Shown: one piece after another, positions 33,001 to 42,900 of the stretch
Numbering within the stretch: position 1 is the first letter of the stretch
Layout: each line of letters starts with the position of its first letter
Source: Clytia hemisphaerica
Lineage: Eukaryota > Cnidaria > Hydrozoa > Leptothecata > Clytiidae
Assembly (NCBI GenBank): GCA_902728285.1
Contig: CACVBU010000741.1
Span: forward strand, 186,001-250,000
Direction: 5' to 3'
Length of the DNA: 64,000 bases
Notes under the pieces: model-generated
What the model was told of the DNA's origin: nothing
The model's input: only the letters and a program-made list of their open reading frames with translations
Databases searched by the model: none
Program-made: the position numbers and the translations under genes

Positions 33001-33403
33001 TAAAGTTGCTATTTCAAATATGAGACCATTATTGCCTTTCCTTAATTCCTATGATAATTTTCATATTTTTTGACAAGACTTTTGTGCATTGACTTTTCTA
33101 TTTATTTATGATATTTTAAATATACATAGACACCAAATAGTTGAAATTATTATCCTACTCTTTGTTTTCCTATATACAGGGTCCACAATGGGGATTCCCA
33201 CTTAAATTAATTTTTGTAGATTTGCCAAAAACGCCAACTAATTGCTAAGCAAATGCAGGAAAGTTGACTATTAAGGCATAAATTGTGTTTTTGAAATAAA
33301 GTAAAGGGTTGAATGTCTCAAATTAACTTTTTTAAATATTTTAAATTTTGATTGAATTTATTTTCCAGATTTAAAAAAGAAATAAAAAAGTGATTACATT
33401 TAA
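33001..33403. other. spacer, nothing recognised
   Basis: A/T-rich sequence with no gene, repeat or RNA that I can support. Confidence 0.4.
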
Positions 33404-33505
33404 ACTGCTGCCCACAAGTCCTCAATTTTCAAATCACTTGGTTTGGTTGACTATGGTCAAATAAAATCCTTTGAAATTGCTGAAGAAGAATGGGCTACAC
33501 AAGAG
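33404..33505 (+). CDS. possible exon (34 codons) with splice donor
   Basis: The plus-strand frame after a TAA at 33401 reads HKSSIFKSLGLVDYGQIK, then SFEIAEEEWATQE, and ends at CAAGAG|GTAAAC, a fair splice donor. The residue mix is protein-like and the neighbouring frames are closed. No upstream acceptor is convincing and no family is recognised. Confidence 0.3.
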
Positions 33506-33569
33506 GTAAACAAAATCATTTCATCTTTTTGTATTAAGGGAGGAAAGAAATTGTTGTATTTGTAAATAG

Positions 33570-33778
33570 TATTTTTCAAGGAAAATGTCTGTATTCTTCG
33601 AGGAAGTCTGTATTTTTTCGAGGAAAATGTCTGTATTTTTTAAGGAAAATGCCTGTATTCTTCTGGGAAAATGTCTGTATTCTTCTGGGAAAATGTCTGT
33701 ATTCTTAAAGGAAAAACGCCTGTATTCATGAAGGAAAATGTCTGTATTCTTAAGGAAAAACGTCTTTATTGCCGACCC
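33570..33778 (+). repeat. short-period minisatellite, left half
   Basis: About eight units of ~24 bp based on ggaaaatgtctgtattcttc with variable 3' ends (tgg, aaa, gag). The same array resumes at 34997, so it was split by 33779-34996. Confidence 0.85.
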
Positions 33779-34996
33779 AAAAAAATATCAGCGTTTTGAT
33801 TGGTCGAGAGCATCGAGATATTTGCGATATTTCATATTTCTTTAGTCTGGAAATATGACCGCGTTGACTTTTGGGGGACTGGGTAAGCGGCGGGAGAAAA
33901 ATCAAAACAAAACAGCCGAAAAGAACTGACTTTCGGAGAAACTGACTTGGGAATCAAAAGGGGGAAACGCAACAAAAATATGTTCAGATTAATTTTTACT
34001 TTGGAGTTCTTCCATAAAAGATACTAAAATCAAATCTGATGAACTAAGAATTTATTATAAAACAACTTTTGGCAAACTTGTCCGTGTGATAACCAAACAG
34101 TTTTTTATCAATGCATACAAAAAAACTTTAGATTCTTGAATGTTTGCCAATAAAATTTCTCATAACATAACAAGGAAAGTGTAATGTCTTGTATTTAACC
34201 AAATGACGAGTGGTTTTTATAAAAGTTCTCTCCTAATTCTCGTTCTCGACAACAACGTAGTCTACGTCCTTGACTTTTCAACTCAAAACAATCATTATAC
34301 ATCTTCCTTCTAAAATTCGAAACATTTAGAGCTTGACGATAATCAAGAAAGTATCCAAATTGTTTTGCTGTTGAAAAAATGTTTTTCTTTAATCATTTTT
34401 ACAAGCATACATTTCCATCATGGGACTCCTTTCCTCTGCTATTCTTTCCCATGGTCATGTCACCGAAACAAAAACATAGAAAAAGACTGAATGTTATCAA
34501 TCTGATTAATCCATTGATGGAGGGTTTCTTCTCTATCGAAACCATACTGTACATCATCTGCATTTTGAATTATCAATCTAGAAACTTTCAAATACATCTC
34601 TAAAAAATCTGCAACTCTTCAAAACAAAACTTCTGGATCGAAAATGATCGAAAAATGTTTCTCTATTTTGTTTTTGTGTGAATATTTTTAGCGGGAAGTT
34701 ATCGAATGTTATTTTGTTCGAATCTAACGTTCGAATTAGATTTTCGAATAAAAACATTCGAAAGTACACAGAAGCAGAAGAAGGTGGAAGTAAGTTTAAA
34801 AACAAAAAGAGGACAATTTTTTTGAGTCGACAATAAATTAGTTATCACATGACTTCTCGTGCAATACTCGATATTTTACTCGTTCCGAGATTTTCCCGAT
34901 ATTTTTCCTCGCCTAAAGGCTCGGAAAAATATTACGGAAAAATCTCGGAACTGGTAAAATATTTCTCGTATTGCACTCGAAGTCATGCGATAACTA
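33779..34996. mobile_element. insertion splitting the minisatellite, with a large hairpin end
   Basis: Units of the ggaaaatgtctgtattc array stop at about 33778 and resume at 34997, so this 1.2-kb block arrived later. Its right end is a long imperfect hairpin (34839-34996). A hairpin at one end is a Helitron-like feature, but a Helitron hairpin is far shorter and no TC/CTRR ends are evident, so the class is unassigned. The open frame at 34379-34603 has no recognised domain. Confidence 0.5.
34839..34996. repeat. long imperfect inverted repeat (hairpin)
   Basis: Arms of about 75 bp (tagttatcacatgacttctc... and ...gaagtcatgcgataacta) surround a loop near cctaaagg at 34912-34920. Matching inner blocks include gttccgagattttcccg / cggaaaaatctcggaac. 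The paired ends lie exactly at the border with the resumed minisatellite. Confidence 0.8.
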
Positions 34997-35262
34997 GTAC
35001 GTATTCATGAAGGAAAATATCTGTATTCTTCTAGGAAAATGTCTGTATTCTTCTAGGAAAATGTCTATTCTTCTGGGAAAATGTCTGTATACTTCAAGGA
35101 AATTTCTGTATTTTCAAAGGAAAATCTCTGTATATTCTTCTGGGAAAATGACTGTATTTTTCGAGGAAAATGTCTGTATTTTTCGAGGAAAATGTCTGTA
35201 TTTTTCGAGGAAAATGTCTGGATTCTTCTAAGAAAATCTCTGTATTAAAAAAGGACATTCTT
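34997..35262 (+). repeat. short-period minisatellite, right half
   Basis: About eleven ~24-bp units of ggaaaatgtctgtattcttc type, continuous in kind with 33570-33778. The open frames through it are repeat artefacts. Confidence 0.85.
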
Positions 35263-35497
35263 TTTTTCAGGGATTGGCGTTCTCTCTGGCACCATGAGGA
35301 ACAACACAGCTGAATGATGGACAATACATTGTCTGAAGGATTTCGTCATTAACTCCACTATGACACTTCTATAATGCTCTACTATGTCATGTCACTGATA
35401 AGTTGGATGATTTCTTTCATGTGTTTGAACTTCTGAAACCAATATTCATGTAGCAATCAGATTTTTAAGAAGAATGCTATGGGCCAACCAAAGTTAA

Positions 35498-35692
35498 TCA
35501 AACGAGATGGTTCAGGATTTTTTGAGTTTTGAGAGGAGTGCTATGCTGGGAGGACGAAACAAAGTCAATCAAATGGCGTTGCTCTATAGTATCCTGTTTG
35601 GACCCCTTACCGAATGATTGGTTCAGCTTTTTAAGCTGCTTGGAATGCTGAAAATATTGATTAATTGTGCGTTGTTTACTTTTCATTGTCAC
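35498..35692 (-). CDS. short ORF with PCNA-box-like motif
   Basis: 64 codons from ATG to TGA. The N-terminus MTMKSKQRTINQYFQ fits the PIP-box consensus QxxIxxYF near a protein start, preceded by basic residues, as in many DNA-replication proteins and transposon-encoded proteins that bind PCNA. The rest is basic and low in structure. There is no acceptor/donor evidence, and the motif could arise by chance. It may be a first exon of a transposon protein. Confidence 0.3.
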   Translation of the reverse strand: MTMKSKQRTINQYFQHSKQLKKLNQSFGKGSKQDTIEQRHLIDFVSSSQHSTPLKTQKILNHLV

Positions 35693-36336
35693 GCTTGGAA
35701 TCTACAGCACATTTTACTGGATAACCTGTGAAATTATTATTTCAAATTCAAGAAAACTTATGAAAATATCATCCATGTTGGTTAATAATTGACTGGTTGG
35801 AGTTCATTGATGCATGAGAATGACAGCAAGTTTTTGACTGCAGGTCATAATGATGATCAAGTAGTATGAATGATATTGTCGAGGTTTGAAATCATTTTTT
35901 CAATTATTTTACTTTTATCTACTGTGTTTGAAATTTCACTTGTGATGATGTCTTTAGTCTATTGATTTCTAACTAATCTACTGGATCTGGCTTCCAATAT
36001 ATTATGAAATATGTCAAGCTTTTGAGCTGACTAAACCGACATTTTGTTTTCTATTCTATTTGAGGAAGCAGAGGAAAATGATAAAATCCCAAATCTAGTT
36101 TGAGAAGTTCAGTGAGGTGCTTTGACTTTCTTACAAAGTAAATTAATAAAGAATGGAAAGTGGGAGGGTTAACAACACCGTTCATACATTATATCATGAA
36201 ACATGAAAATGTCAGAATTAACAAAACTGTGGCACAATGCCTTTCTCTTAGACTCAGAGGATTTTATTCCTCTGACATTCAGAAAATGTAGCCTAAAGAG
36301 AGCTAAAAAAAACTATGAATAATGTAGATGTTTAAA
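35693..36336. other. spacer, nothing recognised
   Basis: A/T-rich, no supported gene or repeat. Confidence 0.4.
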
Positions 36337-36726
36337 TTAATTCTTCTCTGTTTGTTGTTGTTCATGCTTCTTCTTCTTTTTCTTCTTTTTTCGTTTGTCC
36401 TTCTCGACATTTCCCAACACTTTCTGTTGGTCAATTGAAGATGTTTCGTGTTTCCGTTTTGACATTGTTGACACGGTTGATAGTATTGTGTCGTTTGAGG
36501 AAGTGCTTGCTTTGTCTGAGTCCTCCGATATGGGTCCAATGGGGTCGATAGAGTCGGTGGGGTCGATGGGTTTTCCACCGAAATCGAATGTGTTTGTGGT
36601 TTTGATATTAAATTTAATCTGGGTTGTTGTTTGATTGCAAAGGGACTCGTATTCTGGTGAGTTATGGAAAGCGTCGTTGTTGGAGATTGTCGTTGTTGGA
36701 GATTGTGGACTGGTTTTGGAGTTCAA
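36337..36726 (-). CDS. C-terminal fragment of an unknown Lys-rich protein, copy A
   Basis: 129 codons to a stop. Order: Ser/Thr/Asn-rich start (HNSPEYESLCNQ), FDFGGKPIDP, a DPIGPISEDSDKAS block, TILSTVSTMSKRKHE and a poly-Lys tail. A related frame, now broken, lies at 47869-48190, so the text is conserved between copies and probably was coding. The acceptor candidate gcctagaag lies just upstream. Nuclear localisation is plausible from the basic tail. Family unknown. Confidence 0.45.
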   Translation of the reverse strand: MNSKTSPQSPTTTISNNDAFHNSPEYESLCNQTTTQIKFNIKTTNTFDFGGKPIDPTDSIDPIGPISEDSDKASTSSNDTILSTVSTMSKRKHETSSIDQQKVLGNVEKDKRKKKKKKKKHEQQQTEKN

Positions 36727-36791
36727 TCTTCTAGGCCATCTCCTTTTGAGAAATGTTACCTCCTTTCGAAATTAAGTGTTCGTACCTTTTT

Positions 36792-37842
36792 GGACCTGGA
36801 GGTCCTATAAATTAACCTTTGTCCGTCCGTCCGTTTGTCCGTCCATCTGTTACCAGCTTTTCACAAGATTGGCTCATTAGTTTTTTCTGATTTTTGGCAC
36901 AATGATGCAAAATGGTAATGCCCAAAATGTGACGGAGCCCGATTTTCGAAAAAAAATCATTTCCAGCCGAAAATGCCGGAAAAAACGTTTTTTTGGCACT
37001 TTCTCGAGATTTCATCATTAGTTTTTTCAGATTTTTTGCACAAAGATGCGTATTAGCAATGCCCAAAACATGGCAGAGTCTGATTTTTGAGAACAATTCT
37101 TTTCCGGCCGAAAATGCCGGAAATATGCCGGAAATCGCCGTTTTTGCAGATTTTCATCGGACTTTTTCCTTATACTACGTTGTTTTTTCACACAAAAACA
37201 TTATAAATAGCAATGTCCACGATCAAGCATGGTTCAATTGTCGATAAAACTGATTTTTGAAGCCGGAACTTTCTAAAAATTGCTGGAACAGCCGATTTTC
37301 GCCGGAAAAACGGTATTTCTTGAATTTCTCGAGCTGTACTTTACATTTTTTTATGAAATTTTGCACACTGATGTAAAATGACAATACCTAAAAAGTGACG
37401 GAGCCCGATTTTCGAAAAAGATTTTTTTCGACCGAAAATGCCGGAAATATGCCGGAAAAACTGTTTTTTTGGCATTTTCTCGAGATTTTCTCATTAGTTT
37501 TTTCTGATTTTTTGCAGAAAGATGCGTATTCGCAATGCTCAAAACATGGCTGAGTTCGATTTTTGAGAAATTTGTTTTTCAAGATGAAAATTCCAGAAAT
37601 CGCCGTTTTTGCAGATTTTCATTAGATTTTTTCCTTGTATTTCTATGTTTTTGACACAAAAACATTATTGATAACAATGCTCACCATCAAGCATGATTCA
37701 ATTGTCAATAAAACTGATTTTTGCGACCAGAACTTTCTATTTATTTTTTCCCTACAACCCTTCCCTCTCCCCTTATCAACAATCAATGATGAATTTATGT
37801 CGTTATGCATTTTCGCTAAACGCTATATTTTCTGACTGATTT
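36792..37842 (+). repeat. Y repeat, copy 1 (GGACCT end, internal duplication)
   Basis: Starts ggacctggaggtcctataaa, then a tccg microsatellite (36822-36845), then two ~470-bp tandem units keyed by gtgacggagcccgattttcg (36930, 37397). It lacks a recognisable AGGTAGGTCC right end and abuts copy 2. No coding content is supported; frames on both strands follow the repeat. Confidence 0.75.
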
Positions 37843-37844
37843 TT

Positions 37845-38366
37845 GGACCTACCTGGAGGTCCTATAAATTAACCTGTGTTCGTCCGTCCGTCCGTCCGTC
37901 CGTCTGTTACCAACTTTTCTCAGGATTGAATCATTTGGGCAAATTTGGGCCAAAAAACGGCTAAAAAACGGGGTTTTGTGAAAAATTGGATCATTAATTT
38001 TTTCTGATTTTTTGCATGAAAGTAGGGTACCATCATAGGTAAAAGATGGCTGAAGCAGATTTTTGCAAAAAAATTTTGTGGGCTCAAAAAACGCATGTTT
38101 ATCTATAAGAGTCACTTGTAATAAGCATACATCAATGTTCTTAGTCAAATTACTCAATTTTTATATGAGAAAGATGTTTTTTTGCTCATGAGGCCTTACT
38201 GTTGAAGAATATGTGTGTTTAGACAGGAAATTTGGGTTGCTTGGCGTGTTTTTATAAAAAAACTGGCCAAATTCGATATTTTTTTATAAGCACATTATCA
38301 ATTACTTAGGTATTAGCTTTTCTCGAGATTGGCTCTTTCATTCTTTATGATTTATTGCACAAACAT
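37845..38366 (+). repeat. Y repeat, copy 2 left part (split by BEL/Pao element 2)
   Basis: Starts ggacctacctggaggtccta and a long (tccg)n run at 37880-37902. It breaks at aacat (38362-38366), the target of BEL/Pao element 2, and resumes at 47222. Confidence 0.8.
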
Positions 38367-38764
38367 TGTCACAGCATCAGCTGCAGTTTTCAGTTTTTTG
38401 TCTTTCTGGCCTTTTCAGCTTTTTCTGTGTTTTGCCCTTTTTGGCCATTTTTCTGTCTGGTCTGTGTTTTGTTCTCTGTTTTTGCATTTTTGGGATTTTC
38501 AGTGTTTTTGGACATTTTCAATTAATTTATGTTAATTTATGTCAATTTATTCAATAATATTCATTTATAAATTTTTGGTCTGTATTTTATACACAAGTTG
38601 ATAAATAGCAGTGCCATTCTCAGTTTTTGCATTCATTCCAAAAGGAGCACTTGAAGGGTGAACATCAATTTTCCAAATTTCAACTTTCAACAAGACTTAG
38701 TCATTCAATTCAAATATGACTTAGTCACACATTTTTCTCACCTTCATTTGCCCCTGACCCAACA
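38367..38764 (+). repeat. BEL/Pao element 2, 5' LTR
   Basis: 398 bp. Compared with the 3' LTR it lacks about 45 bp around 38555 (tttcaaatagtatatgtcaa is present at about 46976 only). Otherwise nearly identical. Confidence 0.92.
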
Positions 38765-38774
38765 TTCGAACAGT
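38765..38774 (+). promoter_or_regulatory. primer-site candidate of BEL/Pao element 2
   Basis: ttcgaacag follows the LTR and matches the element 1 leader (ttcaaacag) in eight of nine positions; the sequence then changes at once into the inverted segment. Conservation of just these bases next to the LTR supports a primer function. Confidence 0.45.
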
Positions 38775-38960
38775 GAAATCACAGCATCCTGTGTCGTAGA
38801 ATGCAGTGAATTGTTTGTTGCCAACAAGTATTGATTGGAGCATGAAGATAGCCTCTGGATCCTCATCTGTGTCGATTGAGTGAAAGGTCAGCTTGTTGCA
38901 CAACTGAACTTGGTGAACTGGTTGATCATCTTTCTCCGAACTTGTGGCAAGTAACTGTGG
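38775..38960 (-). pseudogene. inverted BEL/Pao protease fragment
   Basis: On the minus strand one frame reads DPQLLATSS, then VQLCNKLTFHSID and SILVGNKQFTAFYDTGCCDF, matching the protease entry region of element 1 (NDQLLAKY and VFFDSGCSDF) with the D-T/S-G catalytic triad. It ends abruptly at the leader of element 2. The protease is missing from the sense-strand pol, so this block may be the lost piece (or a piece from a relative) in inverse orientation. Confidence 0.75.
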
Positions 38961-39334
38961 ATCTGAGGAGCTGCTTTTGGTGCTATATGTATATGCGTAT
39001 CATGTGAATCTTCTCTATAGGTCGTAGGTAAACAATGATACGTTCCACTGTCAGACTCTCTTATATCAGGCAGTATAAGTTTCCATGGTTTCTTGAAGTG
39101 ATAAGGGCGACCAATTCCTTCGAAGTAACGCTCTATTACCCATACGTTGTTGTCTTTACGCCAAAGAAACCCAACATTTTTGAAGGGTGCATTGATACAA
39201 GTCAACACATAATCTGTACGATTGTTCTTTCGTTGTATAATCCTAAGGGCTGCCCTCTTCTTTTTTTTCTCCTTCTGCTGCGACATCCCCTGAATTACAA
39301 TCAAAAAAATTATGACAAACAAGTTGATTTTCAT
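38888..39334 (-). CDS. intronless secreted Ig-domain ORF within BEL/Pao element 2
   Basis: 148 codons from ATG. Residues 1-20 (MKINLFVIIFLIVIQG) look like a signal peptide, followed by a Lys-rich linker. Residues 40-101 form a V/I-set-like Ig domain: Cys46, Trp58 in GFLWRKD, and DSGTYHC ending at Cys101. From about residue 121 the ORF runs in another frame through the inverted protease-linker DNA, so the tail (to TKFSCATS) is probably not native. No TM segment is seen. Host Ig exons are usually split after the signal peptide; here both parts are uninterrupted, which suggests a retrocopied or captured host sequence. Expression is unknown. Confidence 0.65.
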   Translation of the reverse strand: MKINLFVIIFLIVIQGMSQQKEKKKKRAALRIIQRKNNRTDYVLTCINAPFKNVGFLWRKDNNVWVIERYFEGIGRPYHFKKPWKLILPDIRESDSGTYHCLPTTYREDSHDTHIHIAPKAAPQIHSYLPQVRRKMINQFTKFSCATS

Positions 39335-39537
39335 CGTACCAGCAACTGCTCCAATGAAAAAGTATGTTATACTACACGTTGCAATGTCTTCTTAACCCTT
39401 TGAGTGCCAGGGTCCTTTTTTCTAAGTTTTTTTTTTTTTTAAATCACTAGTGTACTACGAAGCGATAAACGTGAGATGGGCGTGAGATACATACACTCTG
39501 GTACAGAGTAGCTCGACACTCGCTTGCTTCTTACTCA
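39335..39537. other. junction segment of BEL/Pao element 2
   Basis: Between the antisense ORF and the gag fragment. It contains ttaaccctttgagtgcca (about 39394), a phrase seen at ends of TTAA-duplicating elements, but no matching opposite end was found. The T-tract at 39420-39438 is simple sequence. Confidence 0.4.
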
Positions 39538-39978
39538 GACTCTGTTCCCCAAACACTTCAAGCTGAACTTGTCAAGAATAATCACCTTGGCGGCCAAGCC
39601 TTATCTCTGGTTCAAACCATCGATTGTATCTCCGAAATATGGGATCGTCTAAAAACTGTGTTTGGAGACAAACAAATTTTACTCCAACATAAACTTCAAG
39701 GCTTATACAAGATTGAACAAAAATCCAAAGATCCACTGAAGATCATTGACTTTCTATCACAACTAACAAATGCTATGCGAGATCTAATGAGCCTTGCATA
39801 TAGCCATGACATTGAAAACGAACTCTACTTCAGCGATGCAATCAACCAAATCACTCAGATGCTTGGTGAACAACGCATGATGAGATGGCTCAACCTATCC
39901 TGTGAGGTACCAAAGAGAGGAAATCTCAAAGAGGTTACAAGAACTTATCTATTTGCGCCCAAATATGACAATGTATAA
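39538..39978 (+). pseudogene. gag: BEL/Pao element 2 Gag fragment
   Basis: The frame reads from about AELVKNNHLGGQALSLVQT through the WDRLKTVFGDKQILLQHKL block to a stop at 39978. It aligns with the element 1 Gag region around WRHLEDAFGDAKIMLHKKL. The N-terminal half of Gag and the zinc knuckle are missing. A frame change near 39900 moves the probable Gag continuation (EEISKRLQELIYL) into the pol frame. Confidence 0.75.
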
Positions 39979-42900
39979 TGAACTTAAAATAAATTATACA
40001 GCCTTACAAGACAAAAAGGAGGAATATGAGAGCAAACTCAATCAAGAACTGAAGTCCAAGTATGCAAGATATTTCCCGGAGGAAATATTCAAGATGCCAT
40101 CCGGACTAACCATCTACTCATCATGCTTCAGGAGCCCTGATGGATCAACTGGGGTCATTGGTGGACCTCATCCAGTGTTCAACAACATCAAGTATCATCA
40201 CTTCAATTCTACTCAGTTTGTAAAGAACCAACACAAGCTATTCCAGTTAGGGTACCACGTTAATCCTGACCTTCGTCTACTTGGATATACTGACAAACAA
40301 GCAGACATCTTCATCCCATCCAAATCAGCAATCGAAGAAGAATCAGAACACTTCAAACAATCTCAAGCCGTGGGCAGTGAATTCCTCTTCAGATGCATCA
40401 ACTGTCGTGGATGTCAGTCATGCAAGAATCTAAAATCTACTGATGAGGTTATGAGCGTGCAGGAGGAGGTTGAACAACACATCATCAATGAATCGATCGA
40501 TATCGACATATCTAATCAAACATCAACAGCACATCTACCTCTCCTAAACGACCCATCCATTTACCTATCACCAAACAGAAAAATTGCGCTTCAAGTCTAC
40601 AATCAACAATTGAGACGATTATCAAAACACCCAGAAGATAAACAGGATGTTTTGAAGTCTGAACAAAAGCTTCAAGCTCTTGGCTATGTGGAGTACGTAA
40701 AAAACCTCACACCTGAAATCCAGAAATCTCTTCACAATATCAATATTGCAAACTTCATCCCTTGGCGTGCAGTGTGGAAAGAGAATTCCATATCCACCCC
40801 ATGCAGAGTGGTATTCGATGCTTCTATGAAGACTGAAAGCGGATTCTCCCTCAACAGCATCATTGCCAAAGGACGTAACAATATGAACAAACTAATGGAA
40901 ATCTTCGTGCGGTGGAGGGGACATCAAATTGGTATACACACAGACGTTGCCAAAATGTACAATTCTATCAAGTTGGATCAATCACATTGGTGTCTGCAAC
41001 GCTATTTGTGGGAAGAAAACCTCAGTCCTGACAAGCCACCAGAGGAGAAGGTAATTAAAACCCTTATCTACGGTGTTAAATCTAGTGGAAATCAAGCCGA
41101 AAGAGCCCTCCGAGAAACAGCAAAAATTTTCAAAGACACCTACCCGGACGTTTTCAAAACTATCACAGAAGACGTTTACGTTGACGACTGCTTAACTGGC
41201 CAACCATCACTACCGAAAGCCAAACAACTAGCTGATCGACTTGAAATGGTTGTCAACCATGGCGGATTCTCGTTAAAAGGATTCACATTCTCCAATCAAC
41301 TACCACAAGAATCATTGACAAGCGACGGAAAATCAGTATCGGTGGCTGGTCACAAGTGGTTCCCAAAAGAAGATCAAATCTGTCTTGATATTCAGCAACT
41401 CAACTTCTCAAAGAAATATCGTGGGAAGAAACCAAAAGAGATCAAAGAAGTGCCAATCAATCTAACACGACGACAATGCGTCTCTAAAGCGTCAGAGGTA
41501 TTTGACATTTCTGGTCTTCTAACTCCAATCACCTCGACATTGAAAGTTGACCTTCATGATCTTGTTAGACGCAAGATGGACTGGGATGATATCTTACCGA
41601 ACGACCTTCGAAATCTCTGGTCATCACATTTTGAAATGATACAAGACATCAAATCAATCAGATTCAATCGAGCAATTGTGCCACTAGACGCAGTTGACCT
41701 CAACATCACCACATTGGATTTTGGCGACGCTAGCCAAAATCTGATATGTGCTTCAATCTACGCAAGATTCAAAAGGAAACAAGGCGACTATTCCTGTCAA
41801 CTCATATTTGCAAGATCACGACTTGTGCCAGACGATTACACCCAACCAAGAGGCGAGCTATACGCAGCACTTACCAACACTCATGCAAGTGAAGTGGTAA
41901 GAAAATCCTTCAATTCAACTCATTCTGAGAGCTTCAAATTCACTGATTCTCAGATCACACTCTATTGGATAACAAACATGACACTTCAGCTCAAACAATG
42001 GATTCGAAACCGTGTCAATGAGATACATCGTTTAACCAACATTGAATCATGGAAGTATGTGCAGTCAAGCGACATGATAGCTGATGTAGGAACAAGAAGA
42101 TGCACAACACTAGAGGATGTTGACCAATCATCTCAATGGATCAATGGCATGCCTTGGATGAAACAGGATGCATCTCAATTTCCAGCATCAACAGCAAAAC
42201 AAATCACTCTCGGTCAAGCTGAACTGGAACAAGCGCATAGAGAAGTCAAGAATCCTTCAACACATACTTGCAATGCCTACCACAGTCAAATGATCAATGA
42301 CGAATTCCTTAAACAAGCTCAACAAAGGTATCAATTCTCAAACTATCTTGTGGATCCAAACCGTCATTCGTTCTCTAAAGTTGTGAGAATCATTGCAATT
42401 GTCCAACGATACATCAAACTCCTTCGCATACCAAGAGAAGCGAAGACATTTCAACCAAAATTACAACCACACATTATTCTCACAGATGAAGAGATATCAC
42501 ATGCTGAGAAGTATTTCTTCCGCAAAGCAACGGGAGAAATCAAACAATTCGTCAAACAAAAGATTGGAAAAATCTCAATCGAAAAAGATGACATTCTCTA
42601 TCACATCGGACGCATCTTACCAACCGATTCTATAACTGTCGTTGGAAAGATGACGTCAACAATGAAAGACCTACAAGCAACATCATTCTGCGTACCAATC
42701 GCAGAAAAGTATTCACCGCTGGCCATCAGTATCATAAACGAGGTTCACTGGAACAGTTCAGTCAAACATTCTGGTGTCGAATCAACATGGCGTGAAATCC
42801 TAAAGAAAGCGTTCATCCTTGAAGGAAGATCCCTCGTTACCTTGATACGAACATCATGTCTGCGCTGTAGATACCTCAACAAACAGACAATTGCTGTGCA

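Noticed and set aside
34839-34996. microRNA precursor
   Set aside because: The arms are too long and imperfect and the hairpin sits at an insertion border, which fits a mobile-element end better.
33570-35262. CRISPR-like 24-bp repeats
   Set aside because: No spacers; units abut and vary at their ends, typical of a minisatellite.
36787-36850. Telomere-like or origin-like TCCG repeats
   Set aside because: Present inside each Y repeat copy, so they are part of that element.
38329-38557. Hydrophobic ORFs (Phe/Leu/Cys-rich)
   Set aside because: T-rich LTR composition; the same frames appear in the 3' LTR at 43845-44136.
39394-39412. piggyBac-type end ttaaccctttgagtgcca
   Set aside because: No inverse partner or second TTAA with a matching end was found within the element.
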